Assembly: GCA_026418655.1 (NCBI GenBank)
Contig: JAOAAW010000047.1
Coordinates: forward strand, 1 to 5,402
Reading direction: 5' to 3'
Source of the DNA: a bacterium
GTDB taxonomy: Bacteria > Ratteibacteria > UBA8468 > B48-G9 > DTJG01
DNA length: 5,402 nucleotides
Under the pieces are notes generated by a model. It had not been told where the DNA came from and did not search any database. It saw only the letters and a program-made list of their open reading frames with translations. Within the stretch, counting starts at the first letter, position 1, and each line of letters opens with the position of its first letter. Below are positions 1-5,402 of this stretch, piece by piece. Position numbers and translations under genes: made by a program.

Positions 1-17
1 ATGTGTATAAGAGACAG
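1..17 (+). other. Tn5/Nextera mosaic-end adapter remnant (artefact)
   Basis: Bases 1-17 read ATGTGTATAAGAGACAG, identical to the last 17 bases of the 19-bp Tn5 mosaic end (AGATGTGTATAAGAGACAG) used in Nextera-style libraries. The match stops exactly at base 17, and the hisF reading frame begins immediately after it at base 18. This is library-adapter sequence left on the contig end, not genomic DNA. Rightward reading frames starting here give the peptides MCIRDR and MYKRQ, typical translations of this adapter, and are not genes. Confidence 0.95.
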
Positions 18-194
18 GCCTTCAACCGTCGCATTTATATCAAGCAATGCTATTTCATCAGCACCTTCTTTGCAGTATACAATTGCACACTCTACAGGAT
101 CTCCTGCATCTCTTATATCCACAAAGTGGACACCTTTAACAACCCTTCCATTCTGCATATCAAGACATGGCATAATTTTTACCGGTTTGTCCAT
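18..194 (-). CDS. hisF: Imidazole glycerol phosphate synthase cyclase subunit HisF, N-terminal 59 codons (partial)
   Basis: HisF is the cyclase half of the HisH-HisF enzyme. With ammonia from HisH it converts PRFAR to imidazole glycerol phosphate and AICAR in the cytoplasm (histidine pathway, with AICAR feeding purine synthesis). The visible part is the first (beta/alpha) unit and second strand of the TIM barrel. Residues 9-12 PCLD carry the catalytic Asp12 (Asp11 in Thermotoga HisF). GRVVKG (16-21) is the phosphate/PRFAR-binding stretch, DAGDPVE (29-35) is conserved, and LLDINA (50-55) is the second strand. About 190 residues are missing because the contig ends in adapter. The start ATG (194-192) lies 2 nt past the permease stop. 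An AAGGGG Shine-Dalgarno sits 5 nt upstream inside the permease end, so translation is probably coupled. The N-terminus MDKPVKIMPCLDM differs from the usual K-R-I-I-P-C-L-D-V form, so a HisF paralogue remains possible. Confidence 0.9.
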
Positions 195-196
195 TG

Positions 197-1504
197 CTAC
201 CCCTTGTTATTTATCAATAAAAAATAGGCAGAAAAAATTGCAGAAATTACATACATAAGTGGGTGTACTTCCTTAAATTCTCCTTTTGCCATTTTCAGTA
301 CAGTGTAAGCAATGAAACCGTAACCGATTCCATGGGAAATGGAGTATGTAAATGGCATGGTGAGAATAATGATAAATGCAGGAATTGCAGTTTCAATCTC
401 TTCAAAATTTATATTTTTTATACCCTGCATCATCAAAAATCCGATGATAACAAGTGCTGGTGCGGTTGCTTCAGATGTAATGAGAGAAGCAACAGGTGTT
501 AACACTATGCTTAACAAAAAGAGAATTCCAACAACAATGGCTGTAAAACCTGTTCTACCACCTTCCATAATTCCTGCCGCAGATTCAATATATGAGGTGT
601 TTGAACTTGCCCCAAAAAAACCACCAAGCATTGCACCAATCGCATCCACTCCGAGAATTTCCTTTATTTTTTCAATGTTTCCTTTAGAATCAACAAGTTT
701 TGCCTGATACCCTATTGCAGTAACTGTGCCAAGGGTATCAAAAAAATCAACAATGAGAAAGGCAAAAAGTGAGGGTAATAAAGACATCTTCAATGCACCT
801 TTAATATCAAGCGCACCAACCGTTGAAAAATCAGGCATATTTATAACCCCGGGCCATTTAGAAATACCCGCTAAAAAAGCAAGGATACCCGTCAATATTA
901 TGCCAAGCAGAAGAGCACCTTTTATCCTGAGTACAACAAAAATAGCAGTAATCAAAATACCACAAGCTGATATAATGGTTGAAATCCTTGAAAAATCACC
1001 AGGAGCCGGTAAAAAGGTGTTTTTGTCAATTACCACAATACCGGCATGCATCAGTCCAATAAAAGCAAGAAACATTCCGATTCCAACAGCAATGGCATGT
1101 CTCAAAGGAACTGGAATTGCTCTCATTACTGCCTCACGCAAACCGGCAAGAACAAAAATAAACACAATAAAACCATTGAGAAAAATAAGGCCCATGCCAG
1201 TCTGCCAGGAAACACCCTGACCAATGACAATACTGTATGTCAGAACACTGTTAAGACCCATTCCTGCAGCAAGTGCAAGTGGAAAGTTTGTAATTGTACC
1301 CATTAGTATTGAGGTAATACCTGCAGCAAGAGCAGTTCCAACAACACACCCATTGAAAGGCACTCCTGCATCTTTCAAAATTATGGGATTAACAAATAAA
1401 ATATAAGCCATAGTAAGATATACTGTAATCCCCGCTCTTATCTCAGTTGTCCATGAAGTGTTTCTTTCCTCAAACCTAAAATATTTTTCAAGAAGTTTTA
1501 TCAT
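197..1504 (-). CDS. NCS2/AzgA-family purine (adenine/guanine/hypoxanthine-type) permease
   Basis: A 435-residue polytopic inner-membrane protein of the usual AzgA/PbuG (COG2252) length, expected to import a nucleobase with protons. Family marks visible: N-terminal RNTSWTTEIRAG (15-25 region), the TM1 stretch with TMAYILFVNP (31-40), NFPLALAAGMGLNS (73-86), DFFDTLGT (253-260) in TM8, and the re-entrant GASS-xTSYIESAAG region (298-311) followed by EGGRTG (314-319). The family loop usually reads APGMGLN; here Ala80 replaces the Pro. I chose the ATG at 1504-1502 because an AGGAG Shine-Dalgarno lies 6 nt upstream and the protein then begins MIKLLEKYFRFEERNTSW, as in relatives; an upstream in-frame TTG at 1537 adds eleven unlikely residues. 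The start overlaps the acetyltransferase end by 17 bp, and hisF begins 2 nt after its TAG, so the three genes form one operon. Which purine is carried cannot be read from the sequence. Confidence 0.92.
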   Translation of the reverse strand: MIKLLEKYFRFEERNTSWTTEIRAGITVYLTMAYILFVNPIILKDAGVPFNGCVVGTALAAGITSILMGTITNFPLALAAGMGLNSVLTYSIVIGQGVSWQTGMGLIFLNGFIVFIFVLAGLREAVMRAIPVPLRHAIAVGIGMFLAFIGLMHAGIVVIDKNTFLPAPGDFSRISTIISACGILITAIFVVLRIKGALLLGIILTGILAFLAGISKWPGVINMPDFSTVGALDIKGALKMSLLPSLFAFLIVDFFDTLGTVTAIGYQAKLVDSKGNIEKIKEILGVDAIGAMLGGFFGASSNTSYIESAAGIMEGGRTGFTAIVVGILFLLSIVLTPVASLITSEATAPALVIIGFLMMQGIKNINFEEIETAIPAFIIILTMPFTYSISHGIGYGFIAYTVLKMAKGEFKEVHPLMYVISAIFSAYFLLINNKG

Positions 1505-2510
1505 CCCTTTCTCCTGCAACAGGAAAATCAAACGCAATTATATCTAAGAGACCTTCCTTTGACTCAATTGTGATTCTTTCTTTCTGTGGTATACAACCAA
1601 GTTTCAAAAGAAGCTTTTTCTTCTTTATGTCAAGATTATCAGCAACCATATGAATCTCCCTTGCTCCTCTTTTAATAGCATAATCTACTGTCTTCAGATA
1701 GAGCTTTTTTATAACTTTTTCAGAAATTTCAGGAAGGCAAAAACCATCAACCTGTGCGCAATGTTCATCGTGAAATTTTACACTGGCAATACCAACAACA
1801 GACTTTTTGCTTATAGCCACAAACCACGCACCATTTTCATCAATCTTTTCATAACGTGGATAAAGCCCCATACATGATTTTTGAACAAACCATCTTGTTG
1901 AAAACAGCCCTGTATTCAAATCAAGCACAATTTCTTCGAATGGAAATAAAATCAGTGGTATAATTGGCAACCTGAAACGAGCATCTCCGCGTAATATATA
2001 AATTTTCTTATTATTGAATCTTTTCCCTGCATTCAAAAATCGGTCTGTATTTCTACCATCAAAAACCCTTAGCATGACTCTGGAACCAGGAATATAACGC
2101 CATCCGAGTGAATGATATAATCTGGCAGCAGCAGGATTGTTTGTTCCCAGTAATAATAATTTGCCTCCTCTTTTTTTAAATTCATCTATCGCCATATTGC
2201 AGAGTAGTTTTGCTAACCCTTTTCCCCTAAAATCACCTGATGTTGCAACCTCGCCTATTCCACCCAGCCGTTTATCAAAAATGCTGATTGTAGGATGAAC
2301 CGTTGAAACAATAGCATCTTTATATTTAGCAACAAATATAAAATCCCTGTTGAACTCTTTCTCATTGCCTGAGAGAATGGTAAAAATGTTCTGGTTTTCA
2401 ATAAAATCCTGACCGAAAATTTTTGTCCAGAATAAACACAATTCATTCGCTACATTCCAGCTAACAGGAACTTCCAGAGCTTCAAAAGAAAATTCAATTT
2501 TTGATGACAT
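1488..2510 (-). CDS. Tandem GNAT-family N-acetyltransferase (active N-terminal domain, degenerate C-terminal domain)
   Basis: A 340-residue cytoplasmic protein. The N-terminal half looks like a GCN5-related acetyltransferase, which moves an acetyl group from acetyl-CoA to an amine. Motif A is GEVATSGDFRGKGLAKLL (86-103), with RGKGLA (95-100) as the pyrophosphate loop. Motif B follows as LLLLGTNNPAAARLYHSLGW (118-137), with the typical N-x-x-A-x-x-L-Y-x-x-x-G-W signature. The C-terminal half (about 210-330) has a second GNAT-like pattern: AWFVAISKKSVVGIASVKF (228-246), a helix at 262-280, and a terminal LLKLGCI (301-307). It lacks the R/Q-x-x-G-x-G/A loop, so it probably does not bind acetyl-CoA. 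The substrate is unknown. The ATG at 2510-2508 is preferred; the adjacent TTG at 2513 is an alternative. The Shine-Dalgarno is weak: AAAAGGTG lies about 13 nt from the ATG and 10 nt from the TTG. This is the first gene of the leftward operon, and its end overlaps the permease start by 17 bp. Confidence 0.85.
   Translation of the reverse strand: MSSKIEFSFEALEVPVSWNVANELCLFWTKIFGQDFIENQNIFTILSGNEKEFNRDFIFVAKYKDAIVSTVHPTISIFDKRLGGIGEVATSGDFRGKGLAKLLCNMAIDEFKKRGGKLLLLGTNNPAAARLYHSLGWRYIPGSRVMLRVFDGRNTDRFLNAGKRFNNKKIYILRGDARFRLPIIPLILFPFEEIVLDLNTGLFSTRWFVQKSCMGLYPRYEKIDENGAWFVAISKKSVVGIASVKFHDEHCAQVDGFCLPEISEKVIKKLYLKTVDYAIKRGAREIHMVADNLDIKKKKLLLKLGCIPQKERITIESKEGLLDIIAFDFPVAGERDDKTS
1511..1515 (-). 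promoter_or_regulatory. Ribosome binding site deciding the permease start
   Basis: On the minus strand AGGAG lies 6 nt before the ATG at 1504-1502, inside the last codons of the acetyltransferase gene. It supports the shorter permease start over the in-frame TTG at 1537 and suggests coupling of the two genes. Confidence 0.75.
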
Positions 2511-2539
2511 CAAAATAATTTTACACCTTTTCTCAAAAT

Positions 2540-2545
2540 ATTGTA
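2540..2545 (-). promoter_or_regulatory. Possible -10 element for the leftward operon
   Basis: Read on the minus strand, TACAAT matches the sigma70 -10 consensus at five of six positions and lies about 30 nt before the acetyltransferase ATG. No convincing -35 hexamer is found at 16-18 bp. Some promoter must lie in or near 2511-2698 because this is the first leftward gene, but its exact place is uncertain. Confidence 0.25.
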
Positions 2546-2596
2546 AACCTATCCAGATTTTTTTCGTCTATAAGATAATATGGTTCCTCCATTGAA

Positions 2597-2641
2597 AGGG
2601 TTCTGGAAAAATGCCAGTTTTCCAGAGCCCTGATTTTTTTT
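2597..2641 (+). terminator. Rho-independent terminator-like hairpin with T-tract, without an upstream rightward gene
   Basis: Bases 2597-2610 pair with 2618-2631 as a 14-bp stem (13 Watson-Crick pairs and one T-G at 2601/2627) around the 7-nt loop ATGCCAG. Two bases later come eight T residues (2634-2641). On the plus strand this has terminator form. On the minus strand the stem is not followed by T residues, so it would act rightward only. All genes to its left are leftward, so what it terminates is unclear: antisense read-through or a short RNA are options. Alternatively the inverted repeat is a protein-binding site. Its centre lies about 62 bp before the predicted start of the rightward transcript. 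Confidence 0.5.
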
Positions 2642-2669
2642 GACATACTGCATAAACACGACTTATAAT
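2640..2669 (+). promoter_or_regulatory. Near-consensus sigma70 promoter of the receiver/hydrolase/AsmA-like operon
   Basis: TTGACA (2640-2645) and TATAAT (2664-2669) are both perfect consensus hexamers, separated by 18 bp. Transcription would start near G2676, giving a 5' untranslated region of about 23 nt that contains the AAAGGGG ribosome binding site. The first base of the -35 lies within the T-tract of the preceding hairpin. Consensus hexamers predict strong basal expression unless a repressor acts. Confidence 0.8.
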
Positions 2670-2698
2670 AAACCTGCGCTTCTAAAAGAAAGGGGAAA

Positions 2699-3088
2699 AT
2701 GGGTGGAAATGAAATAAAAAACATTCAACAAACGAAGTCAATTATGATTGTTGAGGATGACGATACAATCAGAAAAATTCTTGCGATTGAGTGCAAAAGA
2801 AAAGGGTTTGAAGTACTCGAATTCAGGGATGCCGCTTCGGCAATGACTGCCATAGATAGAAATAAACCTAAAATTGATGCGGCAGTTGTGGATTTGATGA
2901 ATCTTGGTTATGGTGGAAACCTAGGAGAATATATCAGAAGATACAGCGAATATAAAAATACAAAAATCATTTATTATTCCGCACTTACAGAAAATCAATT
3001 TAATACAAGCATTCTTGATATGGACAATGTTCACTATGTCCACAAAGTACCGGGAAGTGTAAAAAAAGTAATAGAACTTCTTGAGTAA
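2699..3088 (+). CDS. Stand-alone response-regulator receiver protein (CheY/Spo0F-like, no output domain)
   Basis: A 129-residue cytoplasmic protein that is a single receiver domain from about residue 13 to the end. It should accept a phosphoryl group from a histidine kinase. Visible residues are the acidic pair Glu19-Asp20 in MIVEDDDTIR (16-25), phosphoacceptor Asp65 at the end of the third strand (AAVVD, 61-65), the switch Ser94 (YYSAL, 92-96) and the conserved Lys116 (VHKVPGS). All catalytic positions are present, so phosphorylation is likely. The loop after Asp65 reads LMNLGYGGNLG instead of the usual form with a Pro and a spaced Gly, and Lys116 is followed by Val rather than directly by Pro. 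The ATG at 2699 is chosen because AAAGGGG lies 3 nt upstream; the next in-frame ATG would begin inside the first strand. No histidine kinase is present in the window. It is the first gene of the rightward operon, and the hydrolase follows after 13 nt. Confidence 0.88.
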   Translation: MGGNEIKNIQQTKSIMIVEDDDTIRKILAIECKRKGFEVLEFRDAASAMTAIDRNKPKIDAAVVDLMNLGYGGNLGEYIRRYSEYKNTKIIYYSALTENQFNTSILDMDNVHYVHKVPGSVKKVIELLE

Positions 3089-3090
3089 AA

Positions 3091-3096
3091 AAGGAG
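3091..3096 (+). promoter_or_regulatory. Ribosome binding site deciding the hydrolase start
   Basis: AAGGAG, a strong Shine-Dalgarno, lies 5 nt before the ATG at 3102. It favours that start over the in-frame TTG at 3081, which would place the start inside the receiver gene. Confidence 0.85.
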
Positions 3097-3101
3097 ACAG
3101 A

Positions 3102-4163
3102 ATGCCAAATTATAACGATGCACCACAGGTTATAGACAACTTTATTTATAAACTTTTTAAGAGAACAAAACCTTCAATGGCAATTGATACTGTGAATCCA
3201 AAGGATGCAAAATCATTTGAAAAATGGAGAGATTCTCTGAAAGCAAAAATTCGCGAACTTCTCGGAGAATTCCCAGAACCCGCACCCCTAAAACCGCAGC
3301 TTTGCAGTGTTGAAGAACTTGAAGATTTTGTCAGAGAAAAGTATCTGATACAGACCGAAGAAGATTGCTGGATGCCACTTTATATTCTGACCCCAAAAAT
3401 AAAAGATGAAAAATTGCCTGCCATACTTTGTTGCCATGGGCATGGTCCATACGGCAAAGACCCTGTTGCAGGAGTTCATTTCAATCAATCAGAAAGAATC
3501 GCCAATATCAATGCCCATAATTATAACTATGGCGAGATTATGGCTAAAAGAGGTTACATTACTATTGTGCCTGATTGGCGCGGTTTTGGTGAAAGATGCG
3601 GGTATGATAATGCACCTTTTCCTGGAAGAGATAAATGCAATATTTATTTTATTCAACATCTGATTCTGGGTAGAACCCTTCTTGGCGCAAACATTTTTGA
3701 TGGGATGAGAGCCATTGATTTTCTTTTAACCCGAAAAAATGTGGACCCTGATAGAATTGGATGCATGGGACTCTCTCAGGGCGGAACAATGACAACATAT
3801 ATTACACTATTGGATGAAAGAATTAAGGCAGCAGATATTATATGCTATGCAACAACCACAGAACATTACGCAATAAACAGGCCAAATTTTTGTGGAAGTC
3901 AGCTTGTTCCTGGTCTTTATAAGTATGCTGATGTTGGTGATGTTATCGGAGCGATAGCACCAAGACCTCTATTAATTGAATCCGGTGCAAGCGATACCTG
4001 TTTCTGGCTTCACTCTGCATTAAAAGCTCAAGAAAAGGTAAAAAAGGCCTATAAAGCAGCCGGAAAGGAAGAAAACCTATGGATTGAAATATTCCCAGGA
4101 GAACACAGTTTTGCTGCTGGCAAAGCCTTTGAATTTTTTGATAAATACTTGAAGAACGCGTAG
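3102..4163 (+). CDS. Alpha/beta hydrolase of the dienelactone hydrolase / acetyl-xylan-esterase-like group
   Basis: A 353-residue protein without a signal peptide or membrane segment, so probably cytoplasmic; it should hydrolyse an ester or related bond. A helical N-terminal region (about 1-70) precedes the alpha/beta fold. Visible elements are strand and oxyanion loop PAILCCHGHG (106-115), RGYITIVPDWRGFGER (150-165), nucleophile elbow GLSQGG (223-228) with Ser225, the acid residue Asp298 in ESGASD (293-298), and GEHSF (333-337) with His335. The triad is complete. Its length and the long segment between the oxyanion loop and the elbow resemble large dienelactone-hydrolase/acetyl-xylan-esterase-type proteins of the Abhydrolase_7 kind rather than small ones of about 240 residues. 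The substrate cannot be told; a deacetylase of sugars or a general carboxylesterase are both possible. It lies 13 nt after the receiver gene, and the AsmA-like gene starts directly at its TAG. Confidence 0.85.
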   Translation: MPNYNDAPQVIDNFIYKLFKRTKPSMAIDTVNPKDAKSFEKWRDSLKAKIRELLGEFPEPAPLKPQLCSVEELEDFVREKYLIQTEEDCWMPLYILTPKIKDEKLPAILCCHGHGPYGKDPVAGVHFNQSERIANINAHNYNYGEIMAKRGYITIVPDWRGFGERCGYDNAPFPGRDKCNIYFIQHLILGRTLLGANIFDGMRAIDFLLTRKNVDPDRIGCMGLSQGGTMTTYITLLDERIKAADIICYATTTEHYAINRPNFCGSQLVPGLYKYADVGDVIGAIAPRPLLIESGASDTCFWLHSALKAQEKVKKAYKAAGKEENLWIEIFPGEHSFAAGKAFEFFDKYLKNA

Positions 4164-5402
4164 ATGAAAAAGAAGAAGAAATTTGTCCTGCTTTCCATTG
4201 CAATTCTTTTCGCATTATGGATATCGGTATCACTGGTTATCTCGGCGTGGGTAAAATTTTCCTCTGATAGAAAAGTCCATCTTTCGTTTCTTTTGACTTT
4301 ACCCGGTGCAAAAGTCTTAAATTTTTGCTGGAAAATTTCAGAATTCCCATCAATCAGCTTGAAAATAAAGGGGACTTTTAAAATACCATGGAAGAGCTTG
4401 TTTTTTGGCACACAACAGCTTCTTGCTTTTCAGGCACCTGCCACAATTAATTTACCCTCTGGAAATTCGAAAATAAATTTTTCAGGAGAAATTCGGGGTA
4501 ATTTCAAAAAAGGTGAAGTAAATTTGAAAGATGTTAAGGTCTGGCTGGAAAAATTTGGTAATCTTTTTGTAAACGGACAGCTTGTGAAATGGGGAACAGA
4601 ACTCTGTGAATTAGAGGGCAATGTCCAAAACTTTGCCATTGATGAATTGAGAAACGTTCTTAATATTCAAAACCTGCCATTTTCAGCATTTATAACTGGA
4701 AAGCTTTCAATAACAATTAATAAAGATATTGTAAAACTGGTAAAATTTGATATTGATTTTACAAATCTCCTGCTCCAACAACAGAGCAGCCCGTTATCGG
4801 GTCATGTAAAGGGCAGTTATGATTTACTTGAGAAAAAATGTGTGATTGATACCGGAGATATAAACACAAAATCTGGTGGAAAGATTTTTGTAAAAGGAAT
4901 GATAAGTAAGGAAGAATTCAGTCTAAAAATAGAATCAACCGGTGTTAACATTGATGAAATTATTTCTCAATTACCGCAAAAGTGGCAGGAAAGATTCAAA
5001 ATAGATACTGGGTCAAAAATTTCAATAAATGCAGAGAGACTTTATAGAAAAGGTACCCAAATGCCTTCTTTCACTGGAATAATAAAAGTACCCGGTCAGA
5101 TTCAATATAACAATTTTTCCTGTTCTTCACTGACGATACAAAGCTCTCTGGAAAACAATGAAATTATCGTTGAAGCAAAAAAGATTGGATTTGGAAAAAT
5201 TGATTGTGATGAAATAAAAGGAAAAATATCCAGGGAAAATGAAAAATATAAAGGCATTATTAATTTTTCTTTTTATGATGGCTCAGGAAAAACTCAATTT
5301 ATAACATCCGAAACAATGCCATTGAAAATCTATTCAAAAACAGAGATTTCAAAAATTAATCTAGCAAAATTTGTACAGAGTTTAAATCCTGATATACTTA
5401 TA
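4164..5402 (+). CDS. AsmA/TamB-like envelope protein with N-terminal membrane anchor (partial, runs off the right end)
   Basis: The frame stays open for 413 codons to the last base; no stop is reached. MKKKKK plus a hydrophobic stretch at residues 7-30 gives a signal anchor with the N-terminus in the cytoplasm and the rest in the periplasm. The remainder is beta-rich with alternating polar and hydrophobic residues. An AsmA-like pattern occurs about three times: NFAIDELRNVL (156-166), GVNIDEIISQL (260-270) and KINLAKFVQSL (397-407), the first two followed by a strand such as ITGKLSI. AsmA-superfamily proteins (AsmA, TamB, YhdP, YdbH) form long grooves that help move lipids between inner and outer membranes. 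That role is inferred from fold-like features only, and the subfamily is not resolved; YdbH-like and DUF3971-like are both possible. The ATG directly follows the hydrolase TAG, and no good Shine-Dalgarno is visible (only GAAGAA), so translation probably depends on coupling. Confidence 0.6.
   Translation, partial: MKKKKKFVLLSIAILFALWISVSLVISAWVKFSSDRKVHLSFLLTLPGAKVLNFCWKISEFPSISLKIKGTFKIPWKSLFFGTQQLLAFQAPATINLPSGNSKINFSGEIRGNFKKGEVNLKDVKVWLEKFGNLFVNGQLVKWGTELCELEGNVQNFAIDELRNVLNIQNLPFSAFITGKLSITINKDIVKLVKFDIDFTNLLLQQQSSPLSGHVKGSYDLLEKKCVIDTGDINTKSGGKIFVKGMISKEEFSLKIESTGVNIDEIISQLPQKWQERFKIDTGSKISINAERLYRKGTQMPSFTGIIKVPGQIQYNNFSCSSLTIQSSLENNEIIVEAKKIGFGKIDCDEIKGKISRENEKYKGIINFSFYDGSGKTQFITSETMPLKIYSKTEISKINLAKFVQSLNPDILI

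Noticed and set aside
726..1220. Plus-strand open frame of 164 codons
   Set aside because: It lies entirely opposite the well-supported permease gene, has no family resemblance and no ribosome binding site; it is an antisense shadow.
2541..2579. A possible rightward promoter (TTGTAA with TATAAG or GATAAT) that could make a small RNA ending at the hairpin
   Set aside because: The spacing between the hexamers is 22-27 bp, too long for a sigma70 promoter, so I do not claim the small RNA.
2533..2592. A short minus-strand frame of 19 codons (MEEPYYLIDE...) upstream of the acetyltransferase, possibly a leader peptide
   Set aside because: It has no ribosome binding site, no run of a regulatory amino acid and no attenuator downstream on that strand. 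The nearby hairpin has terminator form only on the opposite strand.
3081..3101. Upstream TTG start for the hydrolase that would overlap the receiver gene
   Set aside because: The strong AAGGAG at 3091-3096 is placed for the ATG at 3102, and it would lie inside the coding region if the TTG were used.
4049..4411. Minus-strand open frames over the hydrolase/AsmA-like junction
   Set aside because: They run antisense to a clear hydrolase C-terminus with its catalytic His and to the anchor of the next gene, and have low-complexity Phe-rich translations.

Overview
The window is an A+T-rich piece of bacterial DNA, most likely the end of a metagenome contig. Its first 17 bases are a leftover of the Tn5/Nextera mosaic-end adapter, so biological sequence starts at about base 18. 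The organism cannot be placed from this window. Shine-Dalgarno motifs, an almost perfect sigma70-type promoter and tightly packed genes indicate a bacterium. A membrane-anchored AsmA/TamB-like protein suggests a diderm (two-membrane) cell. No ribosomal or other taxonomic marker is present.

Layout: two divergent operons flank a 197-bp intergenic region (2511-2698 plus a few ambiguous start-site bases). The leftward operon, in transcription order, has three genes. The first is a tandem GNAT-type acetyltransferase (2510 to 1488). The second is an NCS2/AzgA-type purine permease (1504 to 197), overlapping the first by 17 bp. The third is the first 59 codons of hisF (194 to 18), which starts 2 nt after the permease stop and is cut off by the adapter. 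The rightward operon also has three genes: a stand-alone response-regulator receiver protein (2699-3088), an alpha/beta hydrolase with a complete Ser-Asp-His triad (3102-4163), and an AsmA-like envelope protein (4164 to the window end, no stop reached). The rightward genes are separated by 13 nt and 0 nt.

The intergenic region holds a TTGACA-N18-TATAAT promoter for the rightward operon. Just upstream is a 14-bp-stem hairpin followed by eight T residues. It looks like a rightward intrinsic terminator, although no rightward gene precedes it in the window.

How the genes may work together: on the left, a purine importer is translationally coupled to HisF, whose reaction releases the purine precursor AICAR. 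A purine/histidine metabolic link is therefore plausible but inferred. On the right, an output-less receiver, a cytoplasmic esterase-like enzyme and an envelope lipid-transport-like protein share one promoter. This combination is unfamiliar to me and its function is unknown. I found no mobile element, CRISPR array, tRNA or rRNA.
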